Part shown: positions 26,348-36,769 of the stretch, one piece after another
How positions within the stretch are numbered: the stretch's first letter is position 1
Layout of the letters: every line of letters begins with the position of its first letter
Assembly (NCBI GenBank): GCA_964615375.1
Contig: CAZTOW010000005.1
Location: 221,007-285,006, forward strand
Length of the DNA stretch: 64,000 nt
From: CAZKWG01 sp964615375
GTDB lineage: Bacteria; Myxococcota_A; UBA796; CAZKWG01
Direction of reading: 5' to 3'
Notes under the pieces: model-generated
What the model was told of the DNA's origin: nothing
Seen by the model: the letters and a program-made list of their open reading frames with translations, nothing else
The model's database searches: none
Translations under genes and position numbers: made by a program

Positions 26348-28114
26348 ATGAGGCTCACACCGCTCGCCAAAGGGCTCATCACCTTCGTGGTCCTCGCCAT
26401 CCTGGGCGGGATCATCGTCTTCCGCGACAGGCTCGCGCCGGGGGCGAAGAACAAGGTGGAGTCGAACGTCCCGCCCGTCGCCAAGCTCCCCGACCAGGGC
26501 GCCAGCGGCCCCATGATCCCCGCCGCCACGGCGGGGGCGCCGGGCTGCACCGACAAGCCGGAGGTCCGCTTCTACCACTGGGCCTGGAACGCGCAGATGG
26601 GCATGATGCTGGCGACGGGGGGCCCGCAGGCCACCGCCGACAGCCTGATGTGCCAGAACGGCGTGAACCTCAAGCTCATCCGTGAGGACAACGTCGACAC
26701 GATGCAGAGCCTGATGCTCGGCTTCGCCGAGAAGCTGAAGGCGGGCGAGGACAACCCGAGCGAGGGCGCGCACTTCGTCGCGATCATGGGCGACGGCTCG
26801 GCCGCCTTCCTCAAGGGCCTGAACGACAACATGCGCAAGCTCGGCGATGACTACATGGCCATCATCGTCGGCTCGGCGGGCTACAGCCGCGGCGAGGACA
26901 AGTTCATGGGCCCGCCCTCCTGGAAGGAGAACCCGCAGAACGCGCGGGGCGGGCTGGTGGCGGGCTATCTGCGCGACGGCGACTGGAACATCGCGCTGAA
27001 GTGGCTGGGCGACAACCAGATCCCCAACAACCCCAACGAGCAGATCTACGACCCGGACGCGCTGAACTGGGTGAACGCGAGCGACTACATCGACGCGGCC
27101 CAGAAGTACGTGACCGGCTTCTGCGTGGAGCTGGAGAACAAGAAGAGCGGGACGAAGGAGAAGAAGTGCGTGGACGGCGTCGTGACCTGGACGCCGGGCG
27201 ACGTGACCGTGGCCCAGGAGAAGGGCGGTCTGGTCAGCATCGTGTCGACGAACGAGTACCGCTCCCAGATGCCCAACGTCATCATCGGCCACAAGAAGTG
27301 GATGGGCGAGCACCGCGAGATCGTCAAGGGGATGCTGAACGCGATCTTCCAGGCCGGTGACCAGATCAAGGCGAGCGACGAGGCCCTGCGCAAGGCCGCG
27401 GCGGTCAGCGCCCTGGTCTACAACGAGAAGGACGCGGGCTACTGGTACAAGTACTTCAAGATCCAGAAGGAGAAGGACAAGCAGGGCCTGGAGGTGGAGC
27501 TGGGCGGATCCTCCGTGAACAACCTCTCGGACAACCTCGCGCTCTTCGGGCTCTCCCAGGGCTCGGCCAACGCCTTCGCCGCGACCTACAACGTCTTCGC
27601 CGCGATCGTGAAGAGCCAGTACCCCGACCTGATGCCGGACTGGTACCCGGTGGACCAGATCACGGACACCTCCTACATCCGCGAGCTGGCGGCGGCCTCG
27701 GCCCCGACCACGGCGGCGGACCTGGCCACCTTCTCCGACGAGCAGAAGGTGGAGCAGGTGGTGAGCCGGCGGCAGTGGAACATCGAGTTCGCCTCGGGCA
27801 AGGCCACGTTCACGCCGAAGGCCCAGGCGGAGCTCCAGCAGCTGCTAAACGACCTGGTCATCGCCGGCGGCACGCTGGTGGAGATCCACGGCCACACGGA
27901 CAACCAGGGCAACCCCGACAAGAACATGCAGCTCTCCGAGGACCGGGCGTTTGCCGTGAAGACCTGGCTGGAGCAGCAGGCGCCGGCCAACTTCCCCAAG
28001 GGCCGCGTCAAGGTCTTCGCCCACGGGCAGACCGAGCCGCTGGAGCCGAACAGCACCAACGAGGGTCGGGCCCGCAACCGCCGGGTGGAGATCGTGATGG
28101 GGACGGTGAAGTAG
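26348..28114 (+). CDS. ABC transporter substrate-binding protein fused to OmpA-like peptidoglycan-binding domain
   Basis: 588 residues. The N-terminal helix (GLITFVVLAILGGIIVF) looks uncleaved, so the protein is probably anchored in the inner membrane. Residues about 60-460 resemble NitT/TauT-type periplasmic binding proteins, with a ligand-pocket-like VSIVSTNEYRSQMPNVIIG. Residues about 475-585 are an OmpA C-terminal domain: NIEFASGKATFTPKAQAEL, EIHGHTDNQGN and GRARNRRVEIVM, the last two being diaminopimelate-contacting motifs. A comparable fusion is known as the PstS/OmpA-type protein. It is followed directly by permease and ATPase genes. The ligand is unknown. Confidence 0.85.
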   Translation: MRLTPLAKGLITFVVLAILGGIIVFRDRLAPGAKNKVESNVPPVAKLPDQGASGPMIPAATAGAPGCTDKPEVRFYHWAWNAQMGMMLATGGPQATADSLMCQNGVNLKLIREDNVDTMQSLMLGFAEKLKAGEDNPSEGAHFVAIMGDGSAAFLKGLNDNMRKLGDDYMAIIVGSAGYSRGEDKFMGPPSWKENPQNARGGLVAGYLRDGDWNIALKWLGDNQIPNNPNEQIYDPDALNWVNASDYIDAAQKYVTGFCVELENKKSGTKEKKCVDGVVTWTPGDVTVAQEKGGLVSIVSTNEYRSQMPNVIIGHKKWMGEHREIVKGMLNAIFQAGDQIKASDEALRKAAAVSALVYNEKDAGYWYKYFKIQKEKDKQGLEVELGGSSVNNLSDNLALFGLSQGSANAFAATYNVFAAIVKSQYPDLMPDWYPVDQITDTSYIRELAAASAPTTAADLATFSDEQKVEQVVSRRQWNIEFASGKATFTPKAQAELQQLLNDLVIAGGTLVEIHGHTDNQGNPDKNMQLSEDRAFAVKTWLEQQAPANFPKGRVKVFAHGQTEPLEPNSTNEGRARNRRVEIVMGTVK

Positions 28115-28117
28115 CGA

Positions 28118-28912
28118 ATGAACGCCGAGAAGATCAAGGCCGCCTTCCTGCCGAACCGGGCGATCGACGCCACGGTCGCCCTCGGGCTGGTCCTGGTCTG
28201 GGCGGCGCTCGGGCTGCTGGTCTGGGCGCTCTCCCCCTGGAAGAGCCTGCCCGGTCCGGGCGAGGTGTTCTCGGCGCTCTCCAACCTGTGGTGGGAGCAG
28301 GGCATGGGGCCCGAGCTCTTCACCACGCTCAAGCTCATCCTGCACGCGCTCCTGCTGACCGTGCTGCTGTCGATGTCGCTGAGCTATCTGACGGTGATCG
28401 CGGCCTTCCGGCCGCTGGTCGCCGCGGTCAGCAAGCTGCGGTTCTTAGGCATCACCGGCCTGGTCGTGCCGTTCACGCTGCTGACCGGCGGGGGCTATGA
28501 CCTCAAGCTGGTCCTGCTGGTCTTCGGGATGAGCACCTTCTTCGTGACCGCCATGGCCAGCGAGGTGATCAGCATCCCCCGCGAGCGCTTCGACCACATG
28601 CGGGTGCTGGGCGCCAGCGAGGGCCGCATCCTGTGGGAGGTGGTCATCCTGGGCACGCTGGACAAGGCGCTGGACATCCTGCGCCAGAACCTGGCGATCG
28701 GCTGGGCGATGATCACGATGGTGGAGGGCATCAGCCGGGCCGAGGGCGGGCTGGGCGCGATGATCCTCAATCAGAACAAGCACTTCCATCTGGCGGAGGT
28801 CTACGCCATCCTGATCGCCATCCTGGGCGTGGGGCTGCTCCTGGACTACGGGATGGGCGTGCTGACGCGGATCCTGTGCCCGTACGCGGCGCTGGACCAG
28901 GTGAGGCGCTGA
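28118..28912 (+). CDS. ABC transporter permease, NitT/TauT-like
   Basis: 264 residues with about six transmembrane segments and start MNAEKIKAAFLPNRAID. The EAA-type loop lies at FDHMRVLGASEGRILWEVVI, where ABC importer permeases contact the ATPase. It starts 3 bp after the SBP-OmpA stop, and its TGA overlaps the ATPase ATG. Late segments (GWAMITMVEGISRAEGGLGA) match NitT/TauT/SsuC permeases. Confidence 0.88.
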   Translation: MNAEKIKAAFLPNRAIDATVALGLVLVWAALGLLVWALSPWKSLPGPGEVFSALSNLWWEQGMGPELFTTLKLILHALLLTVLLSMSLSYLTVIAAFRPLVAAVSKLRFLGITGLVVPFTLLTGGGYDLKLVLLVFGMSTFFVTAMASEVISIPRERFDHMRVLGASEGRILWEVVILGTLDKALDILRQNLAIGWAMITMVEGISRAEGGLGAMILNQNKHFHLAEVYAILIAILGVGLLLDYGMGVLTRILCPYAALDQVRR

Positions 28913-29721
28913 TGGCACACGGGGACGTGCTCCTGGATGTGCAGGACCTCGGGCTCACGCTCGGCGGGCGGCTCATCCTGGACGGCGTGAGCTTCCAGAT
29001 CCTCGACCGCGTGCGCGAGGGCGCCACCACCGGGCAGATCGCCGCGCTGCTGGGGCCCTCGGGCGTGGGCAAGACGCGGGTGCTGCGCATCGTGAGCGGG
29101 CTCGACGCGCCCGACCGCGGGAGCGTGCGCGGCGAGGGTGGGCGGCCGCTGCCTCAGGGCTCCGTCGGCGTGGTCTTCCAGAACTACCCGCTGCTGCGGC
29201 ACCGCACGGTGCTGGACAACCTCGTGGTGGCGGGCCAGACCGGCGGCCAGAGCGCGGCGGAGGCGAAGCAGAAGGCGCAGAGCCTGCTGGAGCGCTTCGG
29301 GCTCGGAGGGCACGGCGGCCACTACCCGGCGCAGCTCTCTGGCGGGCAGCGTCAGCGGGCCGCCATCGCCCAGCAGCTGATGAACCAGCGCCAGCTCCTC
29401 ATCCTGGACGAGCCCTTCTCCGGCCTCGATCCGGCGGCCCTGCTGGACGTGGTCGAGCTGCTCATCGAGGTCGCCCACATGCACGAGGCGAACACCCTCA
29501 TCATCATCACGCACGACATCCGCGCGGCCCTCCTGGCCAGCGACCTCGTGTTCATGATGGGGCGGCAGCCCGGACCGGACGGCAAGCCGGCCGGCGGGGC
29601 CCGGGTGATGCACGCCTACGACCTCGTGGACATGGGCCTGGCCTGGAGGCCGGACGTGGAGAGCGACCCGAGGTTCCAGGCCCTGGAGGCGGAGATCAAG
29701 GCGGGGTTCAGGCGGTTGTAG
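28912..29721 (+). CDS. ABC transporter ATP-binding protein, NitT/TauT-like
   Basis: 269 residues from the ATG overlapping the permease stop. Walker A GPSGVGKTRVL, Q-loop VFQNYPLLRHRT, signature LSGGQRQRAAIAQQL, Walker B LLILDEPFSGLD and H-loop IIITHDIRAAL are all intact. It energises the importer formed with the two preceding genes. The three genes make a compact operon with 1-3 bp junctions. Confidence 0.92.
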   Translation: MAHGDVLLDVQDLGLTLGGRLILDGVSFQILDRVREGATTGQIAALLGPSGVGKTRVLRIVSGLDAPDRGSVRGEGGRPLPQGSVGVVFQNYPLLRHRTVLDNLVVAGQTGGQSAAEAKQKAQSLLERFGLGGHGGHYPAQLSGGQRQRAAIAQQLMNQRQLLILDEPFSGLDPAALLDVVELLIEVAHMHEANTLIIITHDIRAALLASDLVFMMGRQPGPDGKPAGGARVMHAYDLVDMGLAWRPDVESDPRFQALEAEIKAGFRRL

Positions 29722-29838
29722 GGCGCTCCTGCGACCCTGAGCTCGCCGGGTCAGCCCATGTCGTTGGAGCTGGGATCGATCAGCCCGCCCTCACCCGGAC
29801 CGGTCGGCACACCCTCGCTCCCAGCCCGCACCCTCGTC

Positions 29839-29867
29839 TTGACGCGCATGTTTGACCTCGCTGTTAG
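29839..29867 (+). promoter_or_regulatory. Weak promoter candidate before the selenoprotein gene
   Basis: TTGACG (29839-29844), a 17-bp spacer and TGTTAG (29862-29867). The -10 is poor. It is the best candidate in the 244-bp region between the ABC operon and the ATG at 29966. Nothing else is recognised in that spacer. Confidence 0.28.
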
Positions 29868-29965
29868 ACGTTGCTGCCAGCGCGTCGCGCTGACCTGGAA
29901 GGCTACCCCGGCCGCGCGCGCTGTCCACGTCCTGGACCGCGCCCCTCGCCACGTTAGCGGAGTCT

Positions 29966-31720
29966 ATGCTCTGGCTCCTCCTGGCCTGCGCCGACGACAA
30001 GGTCAGCTCCGACTCCGCCGCTGAGCCCTTGGAGTCGGCGGCCCCCGAGCCCTGGACACCGCTGAGCGGCCCCTGCGAGGCGCCCGCGACCCTGCCCGCG
30101 GACCCGCTCACGATGGAGGGCTCGGTGCGCGTGCAGCAGGTGGACGGCTCGGGCTTCCTCGAGGCCATTGACGTGGACCTGGAGGGGGACCTGGCCCATG
30201 TCGTGGGGCAGGGGGGATACCTGATCTTCGACGTGACCGACCCGGCCGCGCCCACGAAGCTCTACGGCCCCTGGGAGAGCGGGCGGGGCAAGCTGCATCG
30301 GGTCGAGCCCCTGGCGGACGGGATCGTGGCCACCAGCCAGCGGGACGAGGGCGTGTACCTGTGGGACGCCTCGGAGCCCACCGCGTCTGAGATCGTGGGG
30401 GAGATCGCCGGATCCGGGATGGAGGGGCTCGCGTGGGTGGACGGGCTGCTCTACGTGACCGTGCGGGACGAGGGCCTGCGGGTCTACGACGTCAGCGACC
30501 CGGCCGCGCCCGCGCTGGTCGGCTCGGCCGCGGGGCTGGAGGCGCCCTGGGAGCTCGCGTCGAGCGGAGACGGCTGGCTCTACGCCGCGGACAACACGCT
30601 GGGCGTGGTGCCCTTCGACATCCGCGATCCAGGCGCGCCCGTGGTCGGCGAGCCGCTGGCGCTCGGCGGCGGGGCCCTGCACGTCCGCTACGCCGAGGAT
30701 CGGCTGTACGCCGCGATCGGTGGGGACGGGGTGGCGATCCTGGACGTGTCCGAGCGGGCGAGCCCCCAGCTGCTGCACACGCTGTCCACCGGAGGGAGCG
30801 CGGTGATGAGCGCCGTCGGGGACGGGATCCTCTGGGTGGTGGACCACGAGGGGCTCGCGGCCCTCGATCTCCGCGCCGACCCGCCCACGCCCATTCAGCA
30901 GGAGCGCACGGAGCAGTTCGCGCTGGCGGTGGACGCGAGCGGCGCGCGTGCCTTCGTGGGCGACTGGAACATCTTCGAGATCTGGGCGCTGAGCGAGGAC
31001 GAGGCCCCGGCCCTGGACCTCCCGAGCGAGACGCTGCGCTACGCCGACGGGGTGGGCGAGACCACGATCACCAACCGCGGGGCGGGGACGCTCACGCTGA
31101 GCGGGGCGAGCGCGGGCGACGCGGCGGTCCTGGTGGACGTGAGCGCCACGACCCTCGGACCCGGCGAGTCGGCCACGCTGCGGGTCACCGGGCTCACGGC
31201 GGACACGACGCTCTGCCTCGCGTCGGACGACCCGGATGAGCCGCTGCGCGAGCTCTCCGTGCTGGCCTCCGCTGCGCCGCCCGCCGGGGTGGCCGCGCCA
31301 GACTTCGCCCTCCAGGGCATCGACGGGCTCACCTACAGGCTCTCCGAGCAGCTCGGCCACCCGGTGCTGCTCTCCTACTTCGCCACCTGGTGACCCGTCT
31401 GCCCGTCCGAGGTCTCGGACGTCCAGAACAACCTCGCCGCCGACTACGCCGCGGACGGCCTCGTGGTGTGGGCCATCAGCACGCGCGAGGACGCCGACAC
31501 GGTCCAGCGCTGGGCAGACAGCTTCGACATCACCCTGCCCGTGCTCCTGGACAGCGACGGCAGCGTGACCCGCGAGTACGAGCAGACCATGGCCTTCCCC
31601 ACCGGCGCCTACCCGCAGGAGTGGCTGATCGGCACGGACGGGGTCATCGAGTACTACTCGAACGAGCTCGAGTACGACGAGCTCCGGGCGCTCATCGAAC
31701 GCGAGCTCGCCGGGGGCTGA
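29966..31720 (+). CDS. Selenocysteine-containing lipoprotein: LVIVD-type propeller plus redoxin domain (UGA = Sec)
   Basis: 584 residues if the UGA at 31391-31393 is read as selenocysteine (residue 476). MLWLLLAC is a lipoprotein signal. Residues about 50-345 hold repeated beta-propeller blades (YLIFDVTDPAAPTKLYG; LRVYDVSDPAAPALVG; VAILDVSERASPQLLHTL), then an Ig-like domain (ETTITNRGAGTLTLSG). From about residue 440 a redoxin/TlpA-like domain begins: VAAPDFALQGIDGLTYRLSE, then SYFATW-U-PVCPSEVSD. Where thioredoxins have WCxxC this reads W-UGA-PVC. After the UGA the same frame continues with the rest of the fold (VVWAISTREDADTV; PVLLDSDGSVTREYE; YPQEWLIGTDGVIEYYSN) to a stop at 31720. A SECIS-like hairpin follows the UGA. 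Gene callers would split it at 31393. It is probably a periplasmic or outer-membrane thiol/selenol oxidoreductase. Confidence 0.88.
31391..31426 (+). promoter_or_regulatory. Bacterial SECIS-like hairpin immediately after the UGA codon
   Basis: After the UGA (31391-31393), CGUCCG (31404-31409) pairs with CGGACG (31416-31421) around the hexaloop AGGUCU (31410-31415). Below a 2x2 mismatch, CUG (31399-31401) pairs with CAG (31424-31426). The AGGUCU loop is, from memory, the one in the E. coli fdhF SECIS, where the G-U in the loop contacts SelB. Counted from the U of UGA, the loop GGU is at 21-23 here against 22-24 in fdhF. Sequence and spacing both fit SelB-dependent recoding. Confidence 0.85.
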
Positions 31721-31750
31721 GGGCTCGGAGAGCAGGGCGAGCGCGCTGGT

Positions 31751-31759
31751 TGCTATGCT
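31751..31759 (+). promoter_or_regulatory. Extended -10 promoter candidate for the PLD/PHP gene
   Basis: TGC-TATGCT is an extended -10 element ending 18 bp before the ATG at 31778. No -35 match is seen at 17 bp. Confidence 0.3.
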
Positions 31760-31777
31760 GGACCTCTGGAGGTCCCG

Positions 31778-34270
31778 ATGCGCGCACGGCTCATGATGGC
31801 GCTCTTGCTGCTGGGCGGGCTCGCCCTCGCCCAGGGATCCGGGCGCAAGGTGGAGGCGGTCTTCACCTCGCCCTGGTGCGACGTGTGCTCGCCGGAGGAC
31901 AAGGCGGCGCTCCAGCGGCGCTCGGCCATCGTCGCGCGGGTGGTCGGGCTGATCGACGGGGCGAAGACGAGCGTGGACGCGGCGCAATTCACCTTCAGCG
32001 TGGCCGAGATCGAGGCGGCGCTGCTGCGGGCGCACCAGCGGGGGGTCAAGGTGCGGCTGGCCCTGGACGCGGCCCAGGACGCCGAGGGGAGCGTGGGGCG
32101 GCGGCTGCGGGACAAGGGCGTCCCGGTGCGCTTCGTGGCGGGGAAGGCGCGCGCTCCGGCGGCGAGCCCGAGCCCGGAGGGCGAGGAGTTCGATCGCGGC
32201 GGCCTCCAGCACGCCAAGTTCCTGCTGGTGGACGGGGTCCGGCTGGCCAACGGATCGAACAACTGGTCCAGCACGGGCACGACGATCAACGAGGAGACCA
32301 CGCTGGTGGTGGAGTCCACCGCCGAGGACCCGCTGCTGCGGGCCTACGCCTGCCACTTCGAGGCGATCTGGGCCGCGGACGTCGATCGCGCGGGGGCCTG
32401 CTCGGTGCCGGGGCTGGTGGCGTTCACGCCGGGGACCGCCCCCATCGGGCTCATCAAGGAGGGGCTGCGCGGGGCGAAGACGAGCGTGGACGTGCTGATG
32501 CACCACCTGACCTTCGACAAGCTGGTGGACGAGCTCATGGACGCGGCGCGCCGCGGGGTGCGCGTGCGGGTGGTGGTCAACGCCGCCGACGCCGCCGAGG
32601 TGGGCGGGCGCTACCACGACCGGCTGGCCGGAGCGGGGGTGCAGGTGCGGCTGAAGCGGGGCAACGCCGCGCTCCACCAGCTCCAGCACAACAAGCTGGC
32701 CATCGTGGATGGGAAGGTCCTGCTGTTCGGATCGGGCAACTGGTCGGGCAGCGCGCTCTTCAACAACTTCGAGAACTACACCCGTTACGAGGACGCCGCG
32801 CTGGTCGGGCAATTCTCGGCGGAGTTCGAGCGGATCTGGAGCTGGTCCCTGCCCGAGGACGCCCTGGTGGCGAAGCTGGAGCCCGCGGACCTCGCGCTGC
32901 GGAGCTGGCAGCTCCTGCGCGGGAACCTGCACGCCCACATCGCCGCCGGCCAGGGGAGCGCGCGCTGGGACGACGGGAAGGCGGAGCGCAAGGACGCCTC
33001 CGGCGCGGTCGTCGCGGTCCCCGAGGCGGCGGCCACGGCCGACCCTGCGCGCTACGCCTTCACCTACGCGCGAGACCAGGGGAAGCTGGACTTCCTGGCG
33101 CTGACCCCACACACGGTGGACGGGGTGCGCGACCCGCCGGATCTGGTGAGCATGGACCCCGGCTACTGGGCGCGGATGCGGGAGACGGCGAAGGGGATCA
33201 CGGCGAGCTCCGGCGGGCGATTCCTCGCGTTGGTGGGGATGGAGTGGAACACGAACGGCGAGGGCAACCACGTCGGCGTGTTCGGGGCGAGCGCGCTGGC
33301 GGTGGTGCCGCGCGGGCGCTTCGACCTGCTCTATGGTCAGTTCCTGCCCCAGCGGGTGGCGGCGGGAGACCGTCCGGTGCTGATGCTCTGCCACCCGAAG
33401 ACCCTGCCCGAGCGCCCGGTCACGCTGGAGGATGACGGAGGGAACTGGGACATCCCGCGGCCGGGGGACCTGGCGAAGGTGACGAAGGCCTCCTCGCGCC
33501 AGGACAAGCTGGACGACTACGGGCTCGACGACGTGGGGCCGCTCAAGGATCGGCGGGCGAGCCTGCTGGCGGGCTCGGGAGACCTGGACGCGGCGACCCT
33601 CCACGCGGCGCTGGGCGCGCTCGCCGAGGTCACGGCCCCCTGGGCGCGGCTCATCGAGGTCACCCTGGGGCGCGGCGCGGAGATCGGCGGGACCGAGGCC
33701 CAGAACCCCTCGCTCGTCACGGAGGGCGGGGCGACGGTGCGCCAGACCCGGGTGGACGACTGGCACGTCTACCTGCTGGGCGGGATGCGGCTGGCCCCGG
33801 TGGCCAACCACGACAACCACTACGCCAACTGGGGCACGGGCCACCGCTCGCGCACGGGGGTCTGGGTGGAGCGCCGGGACGAGGCGGGCTTCCAGGACGC
33901 GCTGCTGGCGCGGAGGGTCTTCGCCAGCGAGGATCCGGGCCTGTCGGTGGCCCTCTTCGCCGAGGGGCGGGTGCCCATGGGCTCGGAGCTGAGGACCGCG
34001 GGCGCGAAGGTCGGGGTGCAGCTCCTGGTGACGGACGAGGACTACGCGGGCCCCTATGAGATCCGGTGGATGCGCGGCCGGGTGGGCGGGGACGCCGTCG
34101 AGCTCGCCGCGCAGGGCAGCAGCCCGGGGCGGAGCTGGGCGCGCCAGGAGATCGCGCTCCCCTCGCCGGGGGTCTGGTTCGTCTACGCGGAGATCCGCGA
34201 GCCCGGCCCGGACGCGATGGCCTGGACGGCGCCGGTGTGGATCGATCGGACAGATTCTGTCCGCTTCTGA
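31778..34270 (+). CDS. Secreted phospholipase D-like protein fused to PHP/CehA-type metallohydrolase domain
   Basis: 830 residues with signal peptide MRARLMMALLLLGGLALAQG. There are two PLD catalytic HKD-type motifs: HAKFLLVDGVRLANGSNNWSS near residue 144 (HxKxxxxD) and HNKLAIVDGKVLLFGSGNWSG near residue 304. Each is followed by the usual GSxNW. From about residue 378 a PHP-like domain starts (RGNLHAHIAAGQGSA; DFLALTPHTVDGVRD; PVANHDNHYANWG), similar to CehA/McbA-type metallohydrolases. A double phosphodiesterase acting outside the cell is likely; the substrates (lipid, nucleic acid or phosphoester) are unknown. Confidence 0.82.
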   Translation: MRARLMMALLLLGGLALAQGSGRKVEAVFTSPWCDVCSPEDKAALQRRSAIVARVVGLIDGAKTSVDAAQFTFSVAEIEAALLRAHQRGVKVRLALDAAQDAEGSVGRRLRDKGVPVRFVAGKARAPAASPSPEGEEFDRGGLQHAKFLLVDGVRLANGSNNWSSTGTTINEETTLVVESTAEDPLLRAYACHFEAIWAADVDRAGACSVPGLVAFTPGTAPIGLIKEGLRGAKTSVDVLMHHLTFDKLVDELMDAARRGVRVRVVVNAADAAEVGGRYHDRLAGAGVQVRLKRGNAALHQLQHNKLAIVDGKVLLFGSGNWSGSALFNNFENYTRYEDAALVGQFSAEFERIWSWSLPEDALVAKLEPADLALRSWQLLRGNLHAHIAAGQGSARWDDGKAERKDASGAVVAVPEAAATADPARYAFTYARDQGKLDFLALTPHTVDGVRDPPDLVSMDPGYWARMRETAKGITASSGGRFLALVGMEWNTNGEGNHVGVFGASALAVVPRGRFDLLYGQFLPQRVAAGDRPVLMLCHPKTLPERPVTLEDDGGNWDIPRPGDLAKVTKASSRQDKLDDYGLDDVGPLKDRRASLLAGSGDLDAATLHAALGALAEVTAPWARLIEVTLGRGAEIGGTEAQNPSLVTEGGATVRQTRVDDWHVYLLGGMRLAPVANHDNHYANWGTGHRSRTGVWVERRDEAGFQDALLARRVFASEDPGLSVALFAEGRVPMGSELRTAGAKVGVQLLVTDEDYAGPYEIRWMRGRVGGDAVELAAQGSSPGRSWARQEIALPSPGVWFVYAEIREPGPDAMAWTAPVWIDRTDSVRF

Positions 34271-34315
34271 TCGTCGCTCCTTGCACGCCTCGAAGGAGGC
34301 GCTACAAGGGCCGCC

Positions 34316-36664
<2,349 letters not shown>

Positions 36665-36769
36665 ACATCGTTCTCTGCTGTGGCACCTCGTTGTGAAGCC
36701 CTCGGCTCGATAGAGATCGCCTCCTCCTCCCCCCTCTCGAAGCCCGGCCTGGGCCTTCCTGGAGATCCG

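Noticed and set aside
29758..30024. Small open frame between the ABC operon and the selenoprotein gene
   Set aside because: 88 codons overlapping the start of the selenoprotein gene; no ribosome-binding site, no domain, Arg-rich shadow composition.
31463..31720. Separate small redoxin-like gene starting at 31463
   Set aside because: It is in the same frame as, and directly continuous with, the upstream gene through the UGA at 31391. It would lack half of the redoxin fold on its own. The Sec read-through explains it better.
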